A DNA stretch of 64,000 bases from Pectinophora gossypiella. Taxonomy: Eukaryota > Arthropoda > Insecta > Lepidoptera > Gelechiidae. This document shows positions 9,696 to 20,236 of this stretch, piece by piece; positions within the stretch are counted from its first letter, which is position 1; every line of letters begins with the position of its first letter. Location of the stretch: positions 3,985,501-4,049,500 of the forward strand of contig NC_065414.1 in the NCBI RefSeq assembly GCF_024362695.1. The letters run 5' to 3'. The notes below the pieces were generated by a model that was not told where the DNA came from, did no database searches, and was given only the letters and a program-made list of their open reading frames with translations. The position numbers and the translations under genes were made by a program.

Positions 9696-9717
9696 ATAAA
9701 ATACAATACAACAACAT

Positions 9718-10020
9718 CATCATCATCATCATCAGCCCATTAACGTCCCCATTGTTGGGGCACGGGCCTTCCCTATGGATGGATAGGGAGATCGGGCCTT
9801 AAACCATCACGCGGGCCCAGTGCGGATTGATGGTTATTGACGACTGCTAATGCAGCCGGGACCAACGGCTTAACGTGCCTTCCGAAGCACGGAGGAGCTC
9901 GAGCTGAAAACTTTTTTTTTTTGTGGTCACGCATCCTATGACCGGCCTTTGCGAAAGTTGCTTAACTTCAACAATCGCAGACCGAGCGTGTTTACCGCTG
10001 CGCTACCGTGCTCCTCCCTC
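9718..10020 (-). mobile_element. SINE-F, full length, inserted beside SINE-E
   Basis: It is flanked by AATACAACAACAT at 9705-9717 and 10,021-10,033. The 5' target overlaps the 3' target duplication of SINE-E, so SINE-F arrived later. The complement has the complete head, core and (ATG)n tail. Confidence 0.9.
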
Positions 10021-10033
10021 AATACAACAACAT

Positions 10034-10690
10034 TAAAAGATATAGAAACATATCTACATTAACGGAAGTTACGCTATCTCACTAGAATTCGGGATTCAGT
10101 TGCCGACAACAAATTTTGCACAACCAGATGTGGTACCATTTATACAACAGTATACATTTTTTGTTTGTTGTGTCATTGTGTCTAAGGTTTAGACCCGTGT
10201 TGGATTATGATGATAATACATTATACTTATTAAAAACAAAATTAAGCATATCCAATAATCCAGCGCAGCGATTTATCTAACGTTTCGTGTCCAATTAATA
10301 ACTTGAGAGTGACTAAGACTAATCATTTGTGCGTTGACGCGGAAGATACTATTGTCTCCCTCAGGATTCGCTTCCGAACACCAAAAGGGACTTTCTAATT
10401 AAATTTGTAGAAATCCTTTAGATTTGTTGAGGTACCGGCGTTTAATTTAATTTCAGAGCATTTACAGATTATTCTGAAATTAAACTGTCTTTATCAATTG
10501 TTATTACCGCTACCATTGGTCGGCTGACGAAATTGCTGTAGAGAAATAAAGTCGGCAATCGATTTGTAATGTTTCTTGTAAAGAGAAAATCTAGTTGTAA
10601 CTGTAGACTTGTCGGTCTAAAGTAATATTAGTACTCAATATTCTAGATAGATGGTGCTGGTGTCGGCTTAATGACAGGGCAGCGTGGACA
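10034..10690. other. No gene seen
   Basis: No recognised repeat and no long frame. Confidence 0.5.
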
Positions 10691-11138
10691 GGAGGAGGAC
10701 CCGGTGGTGTAATGGTTAACACTTAACAGCTGCGCGTTCAAGTCCAGTCCGAGACAGATTTTTTTTAATTTAAATTTTCTCTGTGTGATATTCTCTAAGC
10801 ACGGGTCATCATCAGCCCATTAACGTCCCCACTGCTGGGACACGGGCCTTCCCTATGGATGGATAGGGAGATCGGGCCTTAAACCATCACGCGGGCCGTG
10901 CGGATTGATGGTTATTAACGTCTGCTAATGCAGCCGGGACCAACGGCTTAACGTGCCTTCCGAACTTCCGAAGCACGGAGGAGCTCGAGATGAAAACTTT
11001 TTTTTGTGGTCACCCATCCTATGACCGGCCTTTGCGAAAGTAGCTTAACTTCAAAAATCCTATAATCCCTAAATTTTACCGCTGCGCCACCGAGCTCCTC
11101 AAGCACGGGTAACTGCTATGAAAACAAAAATCATTTTT
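10691..11138 (+). mobile_element. SINE-P, interrupted by a SINE-F
   Basis: Left part 10,691-10,806: the head ACCCGGTGGTGTAATGGTTA and B-box-like GTTCAAGTCC, then a T-rich stretch. Right part 11,101-11,138: GCACGGGTAACTGCTATGAA and AACAAAAATCATT. Other copies lie at 13,673 and 14,450. Confidence 0.8.
10807..11100 (-). mobile_element. SINE-F inside SINE-P, 10-bp target duplication
   Basis: AAGCACGGGT is duplicated at 10,797-10,806 and 11,101-11,110, inside the 3' part of SINE-P. The complement shows the head with the A box. The 5S-like part is damaged (CTTAACTTCAAAAATCCTAT in this orientation). The core carries an inserted repeat of TTCCGAAC, and the tail is present. Confidence 0.9.
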
Positions 11139-11519
11139 TCTTGTGTCTTGTGGGGGAATTATTAAATTTTAGTCTTTATATTATTAAGTTTTGCTAATTT
11201 TGATACTAGTTTTAATTACTTACATACAATCGTAAAACGTTCATTCAATCACGTACTTTTATATGGGTTGAGTCGAGTCACAAGTTATCAATAAAACAAC
11301 GAAAAACAAAAGCCTAACGAATAGGGGCGCGCGGACTGTTTGTCTCGCTTGCACGCACAGGGTAGAGCGGTATACGGCAAGATATTTTTGTATAGTGACT
11401 GTAAGTATGAACGCATTTTATGTTTTTTGATTACTCCCAGTTTCTATAATATTTTTGTCGGGTAATAGCAATAGGGTCGCCCCGTAGGCACAGAGTGGGT
11501 ACAAGTACTTAGTTAAGAG
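11139..11519. other. No gene seen
   Basis: A GC-richer patch lies near 11,330. No family is recognised. Confidence 0.45.
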
Positions 11520-11655
11520 TCTTTTTATAATTATTTATTTCAATTTTGGTGCAATAAAGTGTATTTGTATTGTATTTGTGGGTGTACTATACACTACCGA
11601 CTAACCCTTCGGGTATACAGGTGTAATTCTATGTTATATTCTGCTATGTCATTGT
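11520..11655 (+). mobile_element. Two LINE 3' ends in series
   Basis: 11,520-11,580 ends in GGTGCAATAAAGTGTATTTG and TATTGTATTTGT, the same as 21,975-22,060. It is followed by an RTE-like end, ACCGACTAACCCTTCGGGTA, with a degenerate TTATATT tail. Confidence 0.6.
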
Positions 11656-12299
11656 GATGTTAGTATACATTACATAAGACCAACAACTACCAACACAATA
11701 TAAGCGATTTTCCCCAATTTTTTTGCAGGAAAAGTCCCACGTTTCCTAGCGTCATGGTGACTCGACGTTGACAAGGAAACCGGACAATGTGGTTGTCGAA
11801 TTTTTGAGAACAGCTCTCAGGGTGACGTAGATTAATGGACTTCTCAGGATTCGCAGTCATTCCCGGAATGTATGGCCGAGAGTTCAGTCGTTCAGCCTGT
11901 CAACTTTCTTGTACGACATAACATTTTTTCTCTCGCATTATTTTTATTTTATGCGGATATTTCTGTGTTTTGTGCGCCATGGTACAAAAGTTATTGTAAA
12001 GAAAAAATAACGTCGTCGTTTAAATAAAGTTCTTGAGGATTTTTTTTAGTTTCGCATTTTTTTACAAATTGGTATTATATTTTAAGATACTTAACTTAGT
12101 TATCTAATATTGAGAGCTGATTTTTTTTTATTGGATTTTTCTGTGCCTCCATCAGTATCTAATCCTGCCCCAACTGTGGAAAACAATTCCTAAATTGATG
12201 TGTCCGAGAATCGCTGCTTTGGTGTTCAAAGTGTTATTAATTTATTTATTACCAAGAATCAGCCACGAAAAAAAAAAAACTAACAACCGCTGTAGTGCA
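11656..12299. other. No gene seen
   Basis: AT-rich, T-run-rich. An 85-codon frame from 12,195 lacks motifs. Confidence 0.5.
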
Positions 12300-12918
12300 G
12301 TAGTAGCAATAGCAGTAAGTAGTAGTAGTTTTTGTAAGTACCTATCAGTGACTAAGCTTTATTTTATATATTTAGATAAAAATAACATTGTATTATTTAG
12401 TAACGTCTCTACGTTTTTATTGAATAGGAATCTGAAAATGCTAGGGAGATGATGACTCTCTACTTATACTAGTAAGTAGCAGTAAGCAGCAGTAACAGTA
12501 GTAGTAGTTTTTGTAAGTACCTATCAGTAACTAAGCTTTATTTTATATATTTAGATAAAAGTAACATTGGCCCCGATTCCTGCAGACACCGCCTAATTTT
12601 ATTTTAGGTTATATCCGTCATTTTCGTATCCGTCGAAAAGGAAAGGGACGGATGATTCACAGCTCTTAATTTTAGAAAGAATGAGTAAATTAATGTGTCG
12701 GGTTATTGACTGACGTAAAAATTTTAGACGGTTGGTTTAGATTTGTGCTTAAAATTGACGTGTGTTCCATAAATTTTATGCTTGTCGATTACCCGTCCCT
12801 TTCCTTTTCGGCGGATAAGAAAAGGACAGATATAACTTAAAATAAAATTAGATGGTATTTACAGGAATTAGCACCATTGTATTATTTAGTAACGTCTCTA
12901 CGTTACTATTGAATATGT
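12300..12918 (+). repeat. 179-bp-spaced tandem duplication, second copy split by MITE-G
   Basis: 12,321-12,427 and 12,500-12,568 plus 12,876-12,918 are near-identical (AGTAGTAGTTTTTGTAAGTA to TAACGTCTCTACGTT). The first copy shows the empty site AACATTGTATT. Confidence 0.85.
12569..12875. mobile_element. MITE-G copy 2 (target ATT)
   Basis: The ends are GGCCCCGATTCCTGCAGACA and GGAATTAGCACC, with ATT on both sides (12,566-12,568 and 12,876-12,878). About 80-bp inverted ends are shared with copies 1 and 3. The uninterrupted tandem paralogue confirms the boundaries. Confidence 0.9.
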
Positions 12919-13102
12919 ATCTACATGGGAAAGCTCAATACAAAATGTGGAACGGAGTGCACTAATGCTATTATAGGATTTTAACACTACGACTTCTTAT
13001 ATTCAGCATCTTAAGGGAATATTCGACGTAAAAATCTTTAAAATGTTCGTTCCATGACCCATAGTCTATAATCTTATGTCGTCTTAGATCTATAAAATAT
13101 AA

Positions 13103-13331
13103 ACATATAACAAAAATCACTTTGTCATCCCTAGTTTGGTTAGAACATTAATAGTCTGTCACCTGATTGTCCAAAAAGTAAGATGATCCGTGTTTCGGAA
13201 GGCACGTTCAGCCGTTGGTCCCGGTTAATACTTACTGATTAAGTAAGTAAGTAGTCGTTACATGAGCCATGTCAGGGGCCTGGGGGGCTTGGTAATTCAC
13301 CTCACAACCCACACGATATAAAAAAAGAAGC
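13103..13331 (+). mobile_element. SINE-V, head missing
   Basis: It begins in the body (AAAATCACTTTG), contains the core with one change (GTGTTTCGGAAGGCACGTTC), and ends in CCACACGATATAAAAAAAGA. Confidence 0.85.
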
Positions 13332-13672
13332 GGGCGCAATTCTCACCGAGAAAACGGGTTAAGTCTCAAATTTTGCAGCTGAAATGCTATTTCACAGCTA
13401 TGCGGAACTCAGTAGCATAACCATTGTATATTTAGAATCTTCCAAGCCATTTCATGTACAGTCAACCGCTAAGGTTTCACTTTTCATCGCTTTCATTTCA
13501 TTTACAACTAGCGCCAGTAAATTCATCAGTATTAGGGATGTACAGTACAGTTAAAATTTTTGGAAATACGGTGTGCTTACTGGCTTAATACCTTGCAGGT
13601 TAGAAATAGATTAAAAAAAGAGAAATAATAATTAAACTTGTTTCTAAAATTATTGAGTAAAAAGAAAATTAC
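13332..13672. other. No gene seen
   Basis: No recognised element. Confidence 0.5.
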
Positions 13673-13828
13673 CGGAGGAGGACCCGGTGGTGTAATGGTA
13701 CACGCTCGTCCCGGCTTAACAAGAGCTGCGGGTTCAAGTCCAGTCAGAGTAAAAAAAAATCGTATGAATTTTTTTCTGTTACTTTTCCTAAGCATGAATG
13801 AGTGCTATAAAAACAAAAATCATTTAAT
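13673..13828 (+). mobile_element. SINE-P, full length
   Basis: The head ACCCGGTGGTGTAATGGTAC is followed by AGCTGCGGGTTCAAGTCCAG (B box), an A-run, then AGCATGAATGAGTGCTATAA. Frames on both strands across it are spurious. Confidence 0.75.
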
Positions 13829-13960
13829 TATTGCATAAGCTTTGATGGAAGTCGGAAACGCTTAACTAACCCACCTAGAAATTAATTTAGAGTAAATACC
13901 TACTTTAGATGAAAAACAAAATATAAATGAAAAGTTGATATTTCGCTAGAGTTTGAGGTA

Positions 13961-14110
13961 ATCAAATCAAATCAAATATACTTTATAGCACATAAACAAT
14001 TTTTTTTTAAAACATTTAGTTACAAATATTTAGAGACAAATGGGTGGCCTTATTGTTCTGACAGAAATTTCTTCCAGGCAACCACTACCAGGAATCAACC
14101 ATAAAAATCT
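13961..14110 (-). mobile_element. LINE 3' end with (TTTGA)n tail
   Basis: In this orientation it starts ATCAAATCAAATCAAATATA, followed by CTTTATAGCAC and later AATTTCTTCCAGGCAACCAC. The same family is at 44,448 and 45,595 (minus) and 58,075 (plus). Confidence 0.75.
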
Positions 14111-14200
14111 TGGATGCGGGTAATCTGATCTTACCGTTGCAGTCGATATCAAATTGCAAAGCATTTACATAGTAAACTATGTTCAACGGCTCGATACGAG

Positions 14201-14265
14201 ATTTTTTTTGACGTGACTTATTGTAGATTTGCCGCAGATGGCATTAACTACTTGGCCGGACAAAT
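14201..14265 (-). mobile_element. Family A micro-insertion, 65 bp, target duplication
   Basis: TCGATACGAG is duplicated at 14,191-14,200 and 14,266-14,275. The complement is GTCCGGCCAAGTAGTTAATG then CCATCTGCGGCAAATCTACA and TAAGTCACGTC plus poly(A). Confidence 0.85.
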
Positions 14266-14275
14266 TCGATACGAG

Positions 14276-14449
14276 AGTACATGTTAAATAAGACAAGAAA
14301 AAAAATACCTTATTGAGCTGTTTTTTTGCGACGTTTGTATAAAGGATCTTGATAAATGACTATTACAAAATGAAGAAGAGAAAAGTTAAATCGAAAAAAA
14401 CATCTGACTCGGATGGTGCTTGAACCCAATGTTTTTTGTTTTTTTTTTT
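14276..14449. other. No gene seen
   Basis: AT-rich flank. Confidence 0.4.
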
Positions 14450-14527
14450 TTAATTTTTTCGATCAAATTTTCTGTGTGAGAAAGTACCCTTAGCACGGGT
14501 AAGTGCTATAAAAACAACAATCATTTA
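14450..14527 (+). mobile_element. SINE-P 3' fragment
   Basis: CTGTGTGAGAAAGTACCCTT then AGCACGGGTAAGTGCTATAA, as in the other SINE-P copies. Confidence 0.65.
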
Positions 14528-15204
14528 TTACAAACTACTACGAAAAAAAAAACTTATTTAATGGTTGTGGTTTCTGATAAGGTAGTATAATGACTTTGTC
14601 CCTTATCGGCTGGACAGATTCACATACCATTAGAAGGAACTTGCAGCCACTCTTGATAAGAAGTCCCAAGATGGAAACCGTACCCGGTACTTGTTATATC
14701 CGTATACCCGGTTTCCCCTCCCTAAGTGACGTTCAAAGCCTCTTGACGCTTCGAAAGGAACAACCCTTTCTTAACTAGAGGAACAAAAGCTGGCTCAACA
14801 ATGCTTAACACAACAACCTTATTGTGCCCTCGGACATCTTTCCCGTTGAATACAACCTCAGGCGCGGCATAACTTAAATTCTATTTTTAAATAAACTTTT
14901 TGTTGTGTACGTTTATTAACATTAACAACACTTATTTATGATCCCGGAAAAACAAAAAGACGGTTCTATATTCAAAAGTCTGTGTTTGAGAAAAATATTT
15001 AAAAATGTTTTAATTATTTTTCTTCTTCTTTATTAAGGAATTTGCCGTTTGATTGTCTCATTTATTTTGATATAACCATCATCTCAGGCCCTTACATCTT
15101 TGTCAGATGATTCAAGTAGCGTTCTTGTGACAGCTTTTAAAATGGCTGAAATTTTAATGGCACTCGCGGCCCTACGACTGACAGTTTAGGTGCTTGCTTT
15201 TGAT
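14528..15204. other. Unassigned; 62-codon frame without motif
   Basis: A moderately GC-rich patch at 14,590-14,870 carries a short frame (14,590-14,778). I recognise neither protein nor repeat. Confidence 0.4.
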
Positions 15205-15293
15205 ACCACCGGGTGAGAGCCCTCAGCGCTCCCCATTTGTCCAGCCAAGTAGTTAATACCATCTGCGGCAAATCTACAATAAGTAAAAAAAAA
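15205..15293 (+). mobile_element. Family A LINE 3' end with poly(A)
   Basis: ACCACCGGGTGAGAGCCCTC, GTCCAGCCAAGTAGTTAATA, AAATCTACAATAAGT and an A-run. Confidence 0.8.
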
Positions 15294-15330
15294 TTGATAC
15301 CCAGATCAAGTATTTCGCACGATGATTTAC

Positions 15331-15373
15331 ACCATGATTCTGAGTTAATATCAAGTGGAATTTTCCGTCGTTA
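15331..15373. mobile_element. MITE-D half unit
   Basis: ACCATGATTCTGAGTTAATA then TCAAGTGGAATTTTCCGTCG, matching the arms at 25,252, 26,231 and 59,778. Confidence 0.7.
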
Positions 15374-16132
15374 AGAGCATGATTAGAATTACAACAGGAC
15401 AAAGATAGAGTTCATCGTCTAGTGCGAATGAGACGAGAGGTATGTCACTCTAATCATGCTAGGTTATATAGGTTACCTGTAGACAACAGTTAACCGGAGC
15501 GCTAGGACGATTGAGCGTTACGGGCGTTTTCCAGCGAGACTACATTTGCGTTTTAGAAGCCGTACAATTCTCACAAATCCCGAGCCTCTTAAAATAACTC
15601 GCAAGTTCTTTGAGATCAAGCTATTATTAGTTATTATTTGTATATAATTTCCATATTCCGAGACTACGGAGTGTCAGTCTTTTGGAAGGAGTGCGTGAAC
15701 ATAAACTCATTTGGAATATGTTCTGGGACGTAAAGTAGTGGGACTGTAAACATAACCTTTTTAAAAAAATAAACTGTAAATAAACCCACTTGTAGACGTT
15801 GTATTTTTAAACATACCTGAACACGAATGCGCACACGATAAAATTTAAAAAGGAAAAAATGAAAAGTTCATCCGCATACGTAATTACCCAATTTAAATAA
15901 TCATCCGACCGAGCCCAGTTTAAAAATACAACGGTTAAAACTCACTTTATTTGCTTTGGCTCGAGAGTAAAATCCCTATTGCATATTGTTACGACTTTAC
16001 GAGTTTTATTCTCTTTGAATAAGTTTCGATTGTGTACCGCAGTGCGCTGTAGCTTCGATGTTGCCATTTTTTTTTTCTTGTAAACTGCTAAGTTTAAAGA
16101 AAAAACACAGGAGTTGCGTTTTAGTGTCATTA
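15374..16132. other. No gene seen
   Basis: No recognised element. A 70-codon minus frame at 15,942-16,154 has no motif. Confidence 0.5.
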
Positions 16133-16271
16133 CAGACGGCGATACGGCTCTCACCTATCACGTTGTCCTAACAAAAGCTTGGTGAGGTGTGGGTACTTCG
16201 TTCATCTTACGGTGGATGTGCCACCGACTACCCTAATGGGTTATAGTCATGAGTTTCTGTGTTATGCTGTA
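16133..16271 (+). mobile_element. RTE-like LINE 3' end, family R
   Basis: GGCGATACGGCTCTCACCTA, AAGCTTGGTGAGGTGTGGGT, GACTACCCTAATGGGTTATA and a degenerate GTGTTATGCTGT tail. Confidence 0.75.
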
Positions 16272-17387
16272 CTATTTCACACGCACTAGAATTGACTTTA
16301 ATTCACACTTTTGATATGATACTATTCTTGCCTCGCTGATGTATGTGAAGTATTTCTTGGTAATTAAGTCTGCCCAAACTTTCTTCTTGAGTCCTGCCCA
16401 AACTGACTTCAATAATTAACATGGCTTTCAAAAGTAATATTTTTTTTCAGAACATTTCCTCTTACTTTATGTATCATTGTTTATTTCTTTCTTTCTTCTG
16501 ACTTGAATATTCTATATTTTTGAATCTTATTTAAAGACAAACTCTATATATTTCCCACTACTGGGCTGAGCAAGCCTCCTCTCTATAAAACGCGTTAAAG
16601 ATTACGCAGTCAATTCTATTATTCTACAAAATTCCCAAATTTTCTTCGTCTGGTATCATTTTATCATTGGCAATCACAATAAGAACAGGCTTAAGTTGTC
16701 CAAAACTTTTACTTACTTTTATAACTGAGCTCTTGGACAAATAAATTTCGTTTCTTAATTGCCAAGTCAGTGTTATGTGTTTCGCATGAAATGTATAATA
16801 TAGTAGGCAATCGAAGTGTCTAAGTGAGAGTAAAAGTTTTTGTTTTTAAATAATTAGGATTATAACTCACCAGACGCCAAAGCAAGGACAGGTCGCCAAA
16901 CATTTTTCTAATGAAATGGTTTTGTTGCCAAAGTGTTGTTGTGTGTTACGTGCATATAAGCAGTGGTCATATTTATAGTAAGTGATTTCTCTTTTTCGCG
17001 CTTTGTTCGACATCTCCGGATTAAATAATGGCACTAAATAATTTTAAGTCTGTCTTCAATGTTTTAATATGATTTGGAATAAGTATCTATTCCATTCTAA
17101 TAGAGAAGTGTTCGTTATTCAAACACGACCGCATATTGATTCCAAGATTAAGTATGTTTTTTTTTATAAAATTGATTCCAAGATTATGTTTTTTTTTTAT
17201 AAAAAACCTATTACAAGTTCTTAGTTCTTAGTTTTTTTGTTATATTTGCATGCTATTGTCGATAGCTGATAAGGAGGGACTTTTATAAACATCCATCTAT
17301 TAATGTACCCTTTTCAAAAGCAAATAAAGAGTATTTCTATTTCTATTTCGATCAGCTGTTTCTTTTCAAGTGTGTACTCTATTTATC
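16272..17387. other. No gene seen; short LINE tail near 17,320
   Basis: AT-rich. A 17,318-17,350 AATAAAGAGTATTTCTATTT tail is probably the 3' end of a severely truncated LINE. Otherwise there is no feature before the BEL insertion. Confidence 0.5.
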
Positions 17388-17392
17388 CAGAG
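17388..17392. repeat. BEL target-site duplication, left
   Basis: CAGAG directly before TGTTAACG. It is identical to 20,913-20,917. Confidence 0.9.
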
Positions 17393-17673
17393 TGTTAACG
17401 ACGCACGGACATTTTTATATAGGTTTTATACCTTTTGATAATTGTATACAATCTCCTTAGTTTTTAAGAACTTATGTTTTATTCTTCTTTTACGGTGAGA
17501 TTGTCTTTTGTCTTTTTTCTTTGTTTTATCTTCCAATTTTCGCTGTCTCCAAGATCGGTTATTTTATTTTTGCTTTTCTTTATGTATTTCCTTTTTCCTT
17601 AAATATATTTTTTGTAAAGTGATATTTCTTAGATTTTCTTTTATTTCCGCGCACCCGCTGCCGAACAGTTACA
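17393..17673 (+). repeat. 5' LTR of the BEL/Pao element
   Basis: 281 bp, TG...CA. A TATA-like TTTTTATATAGGTTTTATA lies at about 17,411-17,429, which may be the promoter. The rest is T-rich. It is identical to 20,632-20,912. Confidence 0.95.
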
Positions 17674-17676
17674 AGT

Positions 17677-17694
17677 TGGTCTTCGAGACGGATT
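17677..17694 (+). promoter_or_regulatory. Putative primer-binding site
   Basis: TGGTCTTCGAGACGGATT begins 3 nt after the LTR. TGG is the complement of a tRNA CCA end. I could not assign the tRNA. Confidence 0.5.
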
Positions 17695-17701
17695 TTTCTT
17701 C

Positions 17702-20236
17702 ATGTTTCGCACTCCACCCGCTAAGATGGATACGCGGAGTACGACCAGAAGTAAGAAATGTGAGGAGGAGTTGGCGACGGTAGCGGAGACGACGGTAAAA
17801 GAACATAATACCACTTTTACCCAAGGAAAAGCTGCGGCTTCACCGCCGCGCACAATATGCGGCAGCGTGAAGTCCAAGAAATCGTCTGTAAGTTCTTTTC
17901 ACGCATGTAAGAGACGACTAGAACTGCAGGCACAAGCTGAAAAAGCGAAAATCCGTATGGAACTTATTGATCTAAAGTTACAAGCCGATCTAGTGGAGCT
18001 ACAAGAAGGATACAGTCCACACGAGGAGGATGAGGTAAGCGTTACGTCTAACGTTGCCGAATGGCTAGAGACCAGTCACGAGGAGCTGAAAAAGGCTCGG
18101 CCCACCCACGATTATGGTACAACTGAGGGTGTGTCGATGCTACCGTCAGCGCCGGCACCAGCATCAGCGGCTCTCGCCGCACAGTCTACAGTGCCCGTGC
18201 GCCCGCCACCGCAGCCCGCGGCTCCGCCGCCGCCCGCGGCCGCGCCGCCGCCCGCCGCACTGTCAGCAGATGGTACGATACACATGCTTGCCAGCGCACT
18301 CAAGGACCTAGCAACTGCCTCTGTCAACAACGAACATAACGCTACATTATTGAGCCGCATTAGTACGCCTAAGGACTTACCTGAGTTCGCGGGCGACCCA
18401 ATGGAGTGGCTACAATTTAAACAAGCGTACGACGAGTCGACGCTCCTATGTAATTTCTCTGAGAAGGAAAACCTATGGAGATTACGGAAATGTCTACGGG
18501 GAGCTGCTAAGGAGACTGTCGCTGCACTTCTTATTAGCGCGACGTCACCAGCCACGATAATGGCTACACTACAGCTACGATATGGTAATCCCGATGGCAT
18601 CGTATCTAGACTTCTACAAGATATAAAGAAGTTACAACCTATGGCACAAGAATATCAACGTGATATTATACCTTTTTCTATAAAGGTACAGAACTTCATG
18701 GAAGCAGTACGAGCACTCGACCGACAAGAATATCTGCTAGGTATGAACACAGTCTCTCTCATACTGTCTAAATTGCCTGCAGTGCTCATCGCAAAATGGT
18801 CTGACTACAGCTTTCCATTGATACAAGAAGGCACGAAACCTCGCCTTATTATTTTATCGGAGTTTCTGAGTAATGAAGCTTTAAAGATCTCCATTACAGC
18901 CTCCATTCATTTCACGAGCGCCACGTCATCACATCGACCACACGTCGCCCACGTGTTACACACGGAGCACGACACAAAGTGCCACTTTTGCCGCACAGCT
19001 ACGCACAAACTAACCGCATGTAAGAAGTTTGCAAGATCATTGCGTAAAGTGAGATGGCAATATGTGAAGCGCAACGGCATATGCTACAAGTGTCTCAATT
19101 CTCGTCATAGTCGGGAGACCTGCCCAGCTCCGGCATGTGACCAGGACAGCTGTGGACAAACACATCATCGTTTGCTGCACTACCCCGTGAACAATCGCCG
19201 GGACGAGTCTGCGAGTGTCATCGTGCAATCGCCGCCGGAACCAGAGCTACCTACACAGACTGTGACGAACATTGACGCGAGTGAGTGTAGAGTGCTATTA
19301 AAAGTTGTGCCTATACGTGTACACGGACCTAACGGTGTGATCGATACTACCGCGCTACTAGACGACGGGTCGACTGTGTCGCTGCTGAGCAGCGCGCTGG
19401 CGGAGCGCGCCGGGCTGCGCGGCCGCCGCCAGACCATGCGGGTCAGCGGCGCCTGGGCCGACACTCAGATGGTGTGTGAGACAACAGTGGTGGATGTAAA
19501 TCTATCGGGTATGGACAATAAGGTGCATAGTATTAAAGCGCGTTCTATACATGAGTTGAATTTGCCTATACAAAACTTGTCTGTTGTGAATTGTAACAGT
19601 TATCAACATTTACTTGATGTCAAAGACTATTTATGTACTTCTGATACGAAGCCCGAAATGTTGATAGGGCAGGATAATTATCATTTACTGTTACCTTTAG
19701 AGATTAAGTTAGGTAAACCAAACGAGCCGTCCGCTACACTCACCCCCCTAGGTTGGTGCCTGCACGGCCGTGTGTCCGAACCGCGTCCTTGCGAGCAGTG
19801 CGAGCACTCGCTCGTCATCTACACCGACACGCCGCGCGACGAGCAAATGCCACAGAACGACCTCGGCGAGGTAAAACTACCGTTTACCTCCAACTCTATG
19901 GTCCAATTAGGTAAGCCTCGGCAGAACGTTGACGTCAAGCGTGCGGGTCGTAAGCGGAAAGGCACCTCGCAGCTGGTGAGTAAAGGTGTAGCACGTAAGT
20001 TCAAGCTAAGGGGCTCGCAGCGTACACCTCATACATGGTTCTCACCTCATAGTCACGTTGGAAAAACTAACAAGGAGACACGACTGGTCGTCGATGCCCC
20101 AGCCCGAGTAAACGGTATGTGTAGTAACAATAACTTTCTCGCTGGCCCCGACTCATTGTCATCACTATATGGTAACATGCTGCTCTACAGGGAAAACAAA
20201 ATCGCAGTTACTGGTGACATTAAGATCGCAGTTTAA
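17702..20236 (+). CDS. BEL/Pao Gag-protease with truncated reverse transcriptase
   Basis: 844 codons from ATG 28 bp after the 5' LTR. Residues about 69-103 form a charged, probably coiled segment. About 147-190 is a Pro/Ala-rich linker. From about 226 (LPEFAGDPMEWLQFKQAY) comes a Pao Gag (DUF1759-like) region. Two CX2CX4HX4C zinc knuckles follow near 427-440 and 461-474, then a Cys/His segment ending HHRLLH. The aspartic protease site LLDDGSTVSLL is near 551-562, and IGQDNYHLLLPLEI with PLGWCLHGRV marks the A17/DUF1758 region (about 655-700). From about 775 the frame matches the start of reverse transcriptase up to VTGDIK, then stops three codons later (IAV). The catalytic YxDD motif, RNase H and integrase are absent. 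ATCGCAGTT occurs on both sides of the break, which suggests a microhomology deletion or template switch. The product could still form particles or be packaged by a full-length relative. Confidence 0.93.
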   Translation: MFRTPPAKMDTRSTTRSKKCEEELATVAETTVKEHNTTFTQGKAAASPPRTICGSVKSKKSSVSSFHACKRRLELQAQAEKAKIRMELIDLKLQADLVELQEGYSPHEEDEVSVTSNVAEWLETSHEELKKARPTHDYGTTEGVSMLPSAPAPASAALAAQSTVPVRPPPQPAAPPPPAAAPPPAALSADGTIHMLASALKDLATASVNNEHNATLLSRISTPKDLPEFAGDPMEWLQFKQAYDESTLLCNFSEKENLWRLRKCLRGAAKETVAALLISATSPATIMATLQLRYGNPDGIVSRLLQDIKKLQPMAQEYQRDIIPFSIKVQNFMEAVRALDRQEYLLGMNTVSLILSKLPAVLIAKWSDYSFPLIQEGTKPRLIILSEFLSNEALKISITASIHFTSATSSHRPHVAHVLHTEHDTKCHFCRTATHKLTACKKFARSLRKVRWQYVKRNGICYKCLNSRHSRETCPAPACDQDSCGQTHHRLLHYPVNNRRDESASVIVQSPPEPELPTQTVTNIDASECRVLLKVVPIRVHGPNGVIDTTALLDDGSTVSLLSSALAERAGLRGRRQTMRVSGAWADTQMVCETTVVDVNLSGMDNKVHSIKARSIHELNLPIQNLSVVNCNSYQHLLDVKDYLCTSDTKPEMLIGQDNYHLLLPLEIKLGKPNEPSATLTPLGWCLHGRVSEPRPCEQCEHSLVIYTDTPRDEQMPQNDLGEVKLPFTSNSMVQLGKPRQNVDVKRAGRKRKGTSQLVSKGVARKFKLRGSQRTPHTWFSPHSHVGKTNKETRLVVDAPARVNGMCSNNNFLAGPDSLSSLYGNMLLYRENKIAVTGDIKIAV

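Noticed and set aside
13577..13795. 72-codon minus-strand frame
   Set aside because: It is the antisense of a SINE-P head.
18112..18600. 162-codon minus-strand frame with Ala/Gly-rich stretch
   Set aside because: Antisense shadow of the Pro/Ala-rich linker of the BEL Gag.
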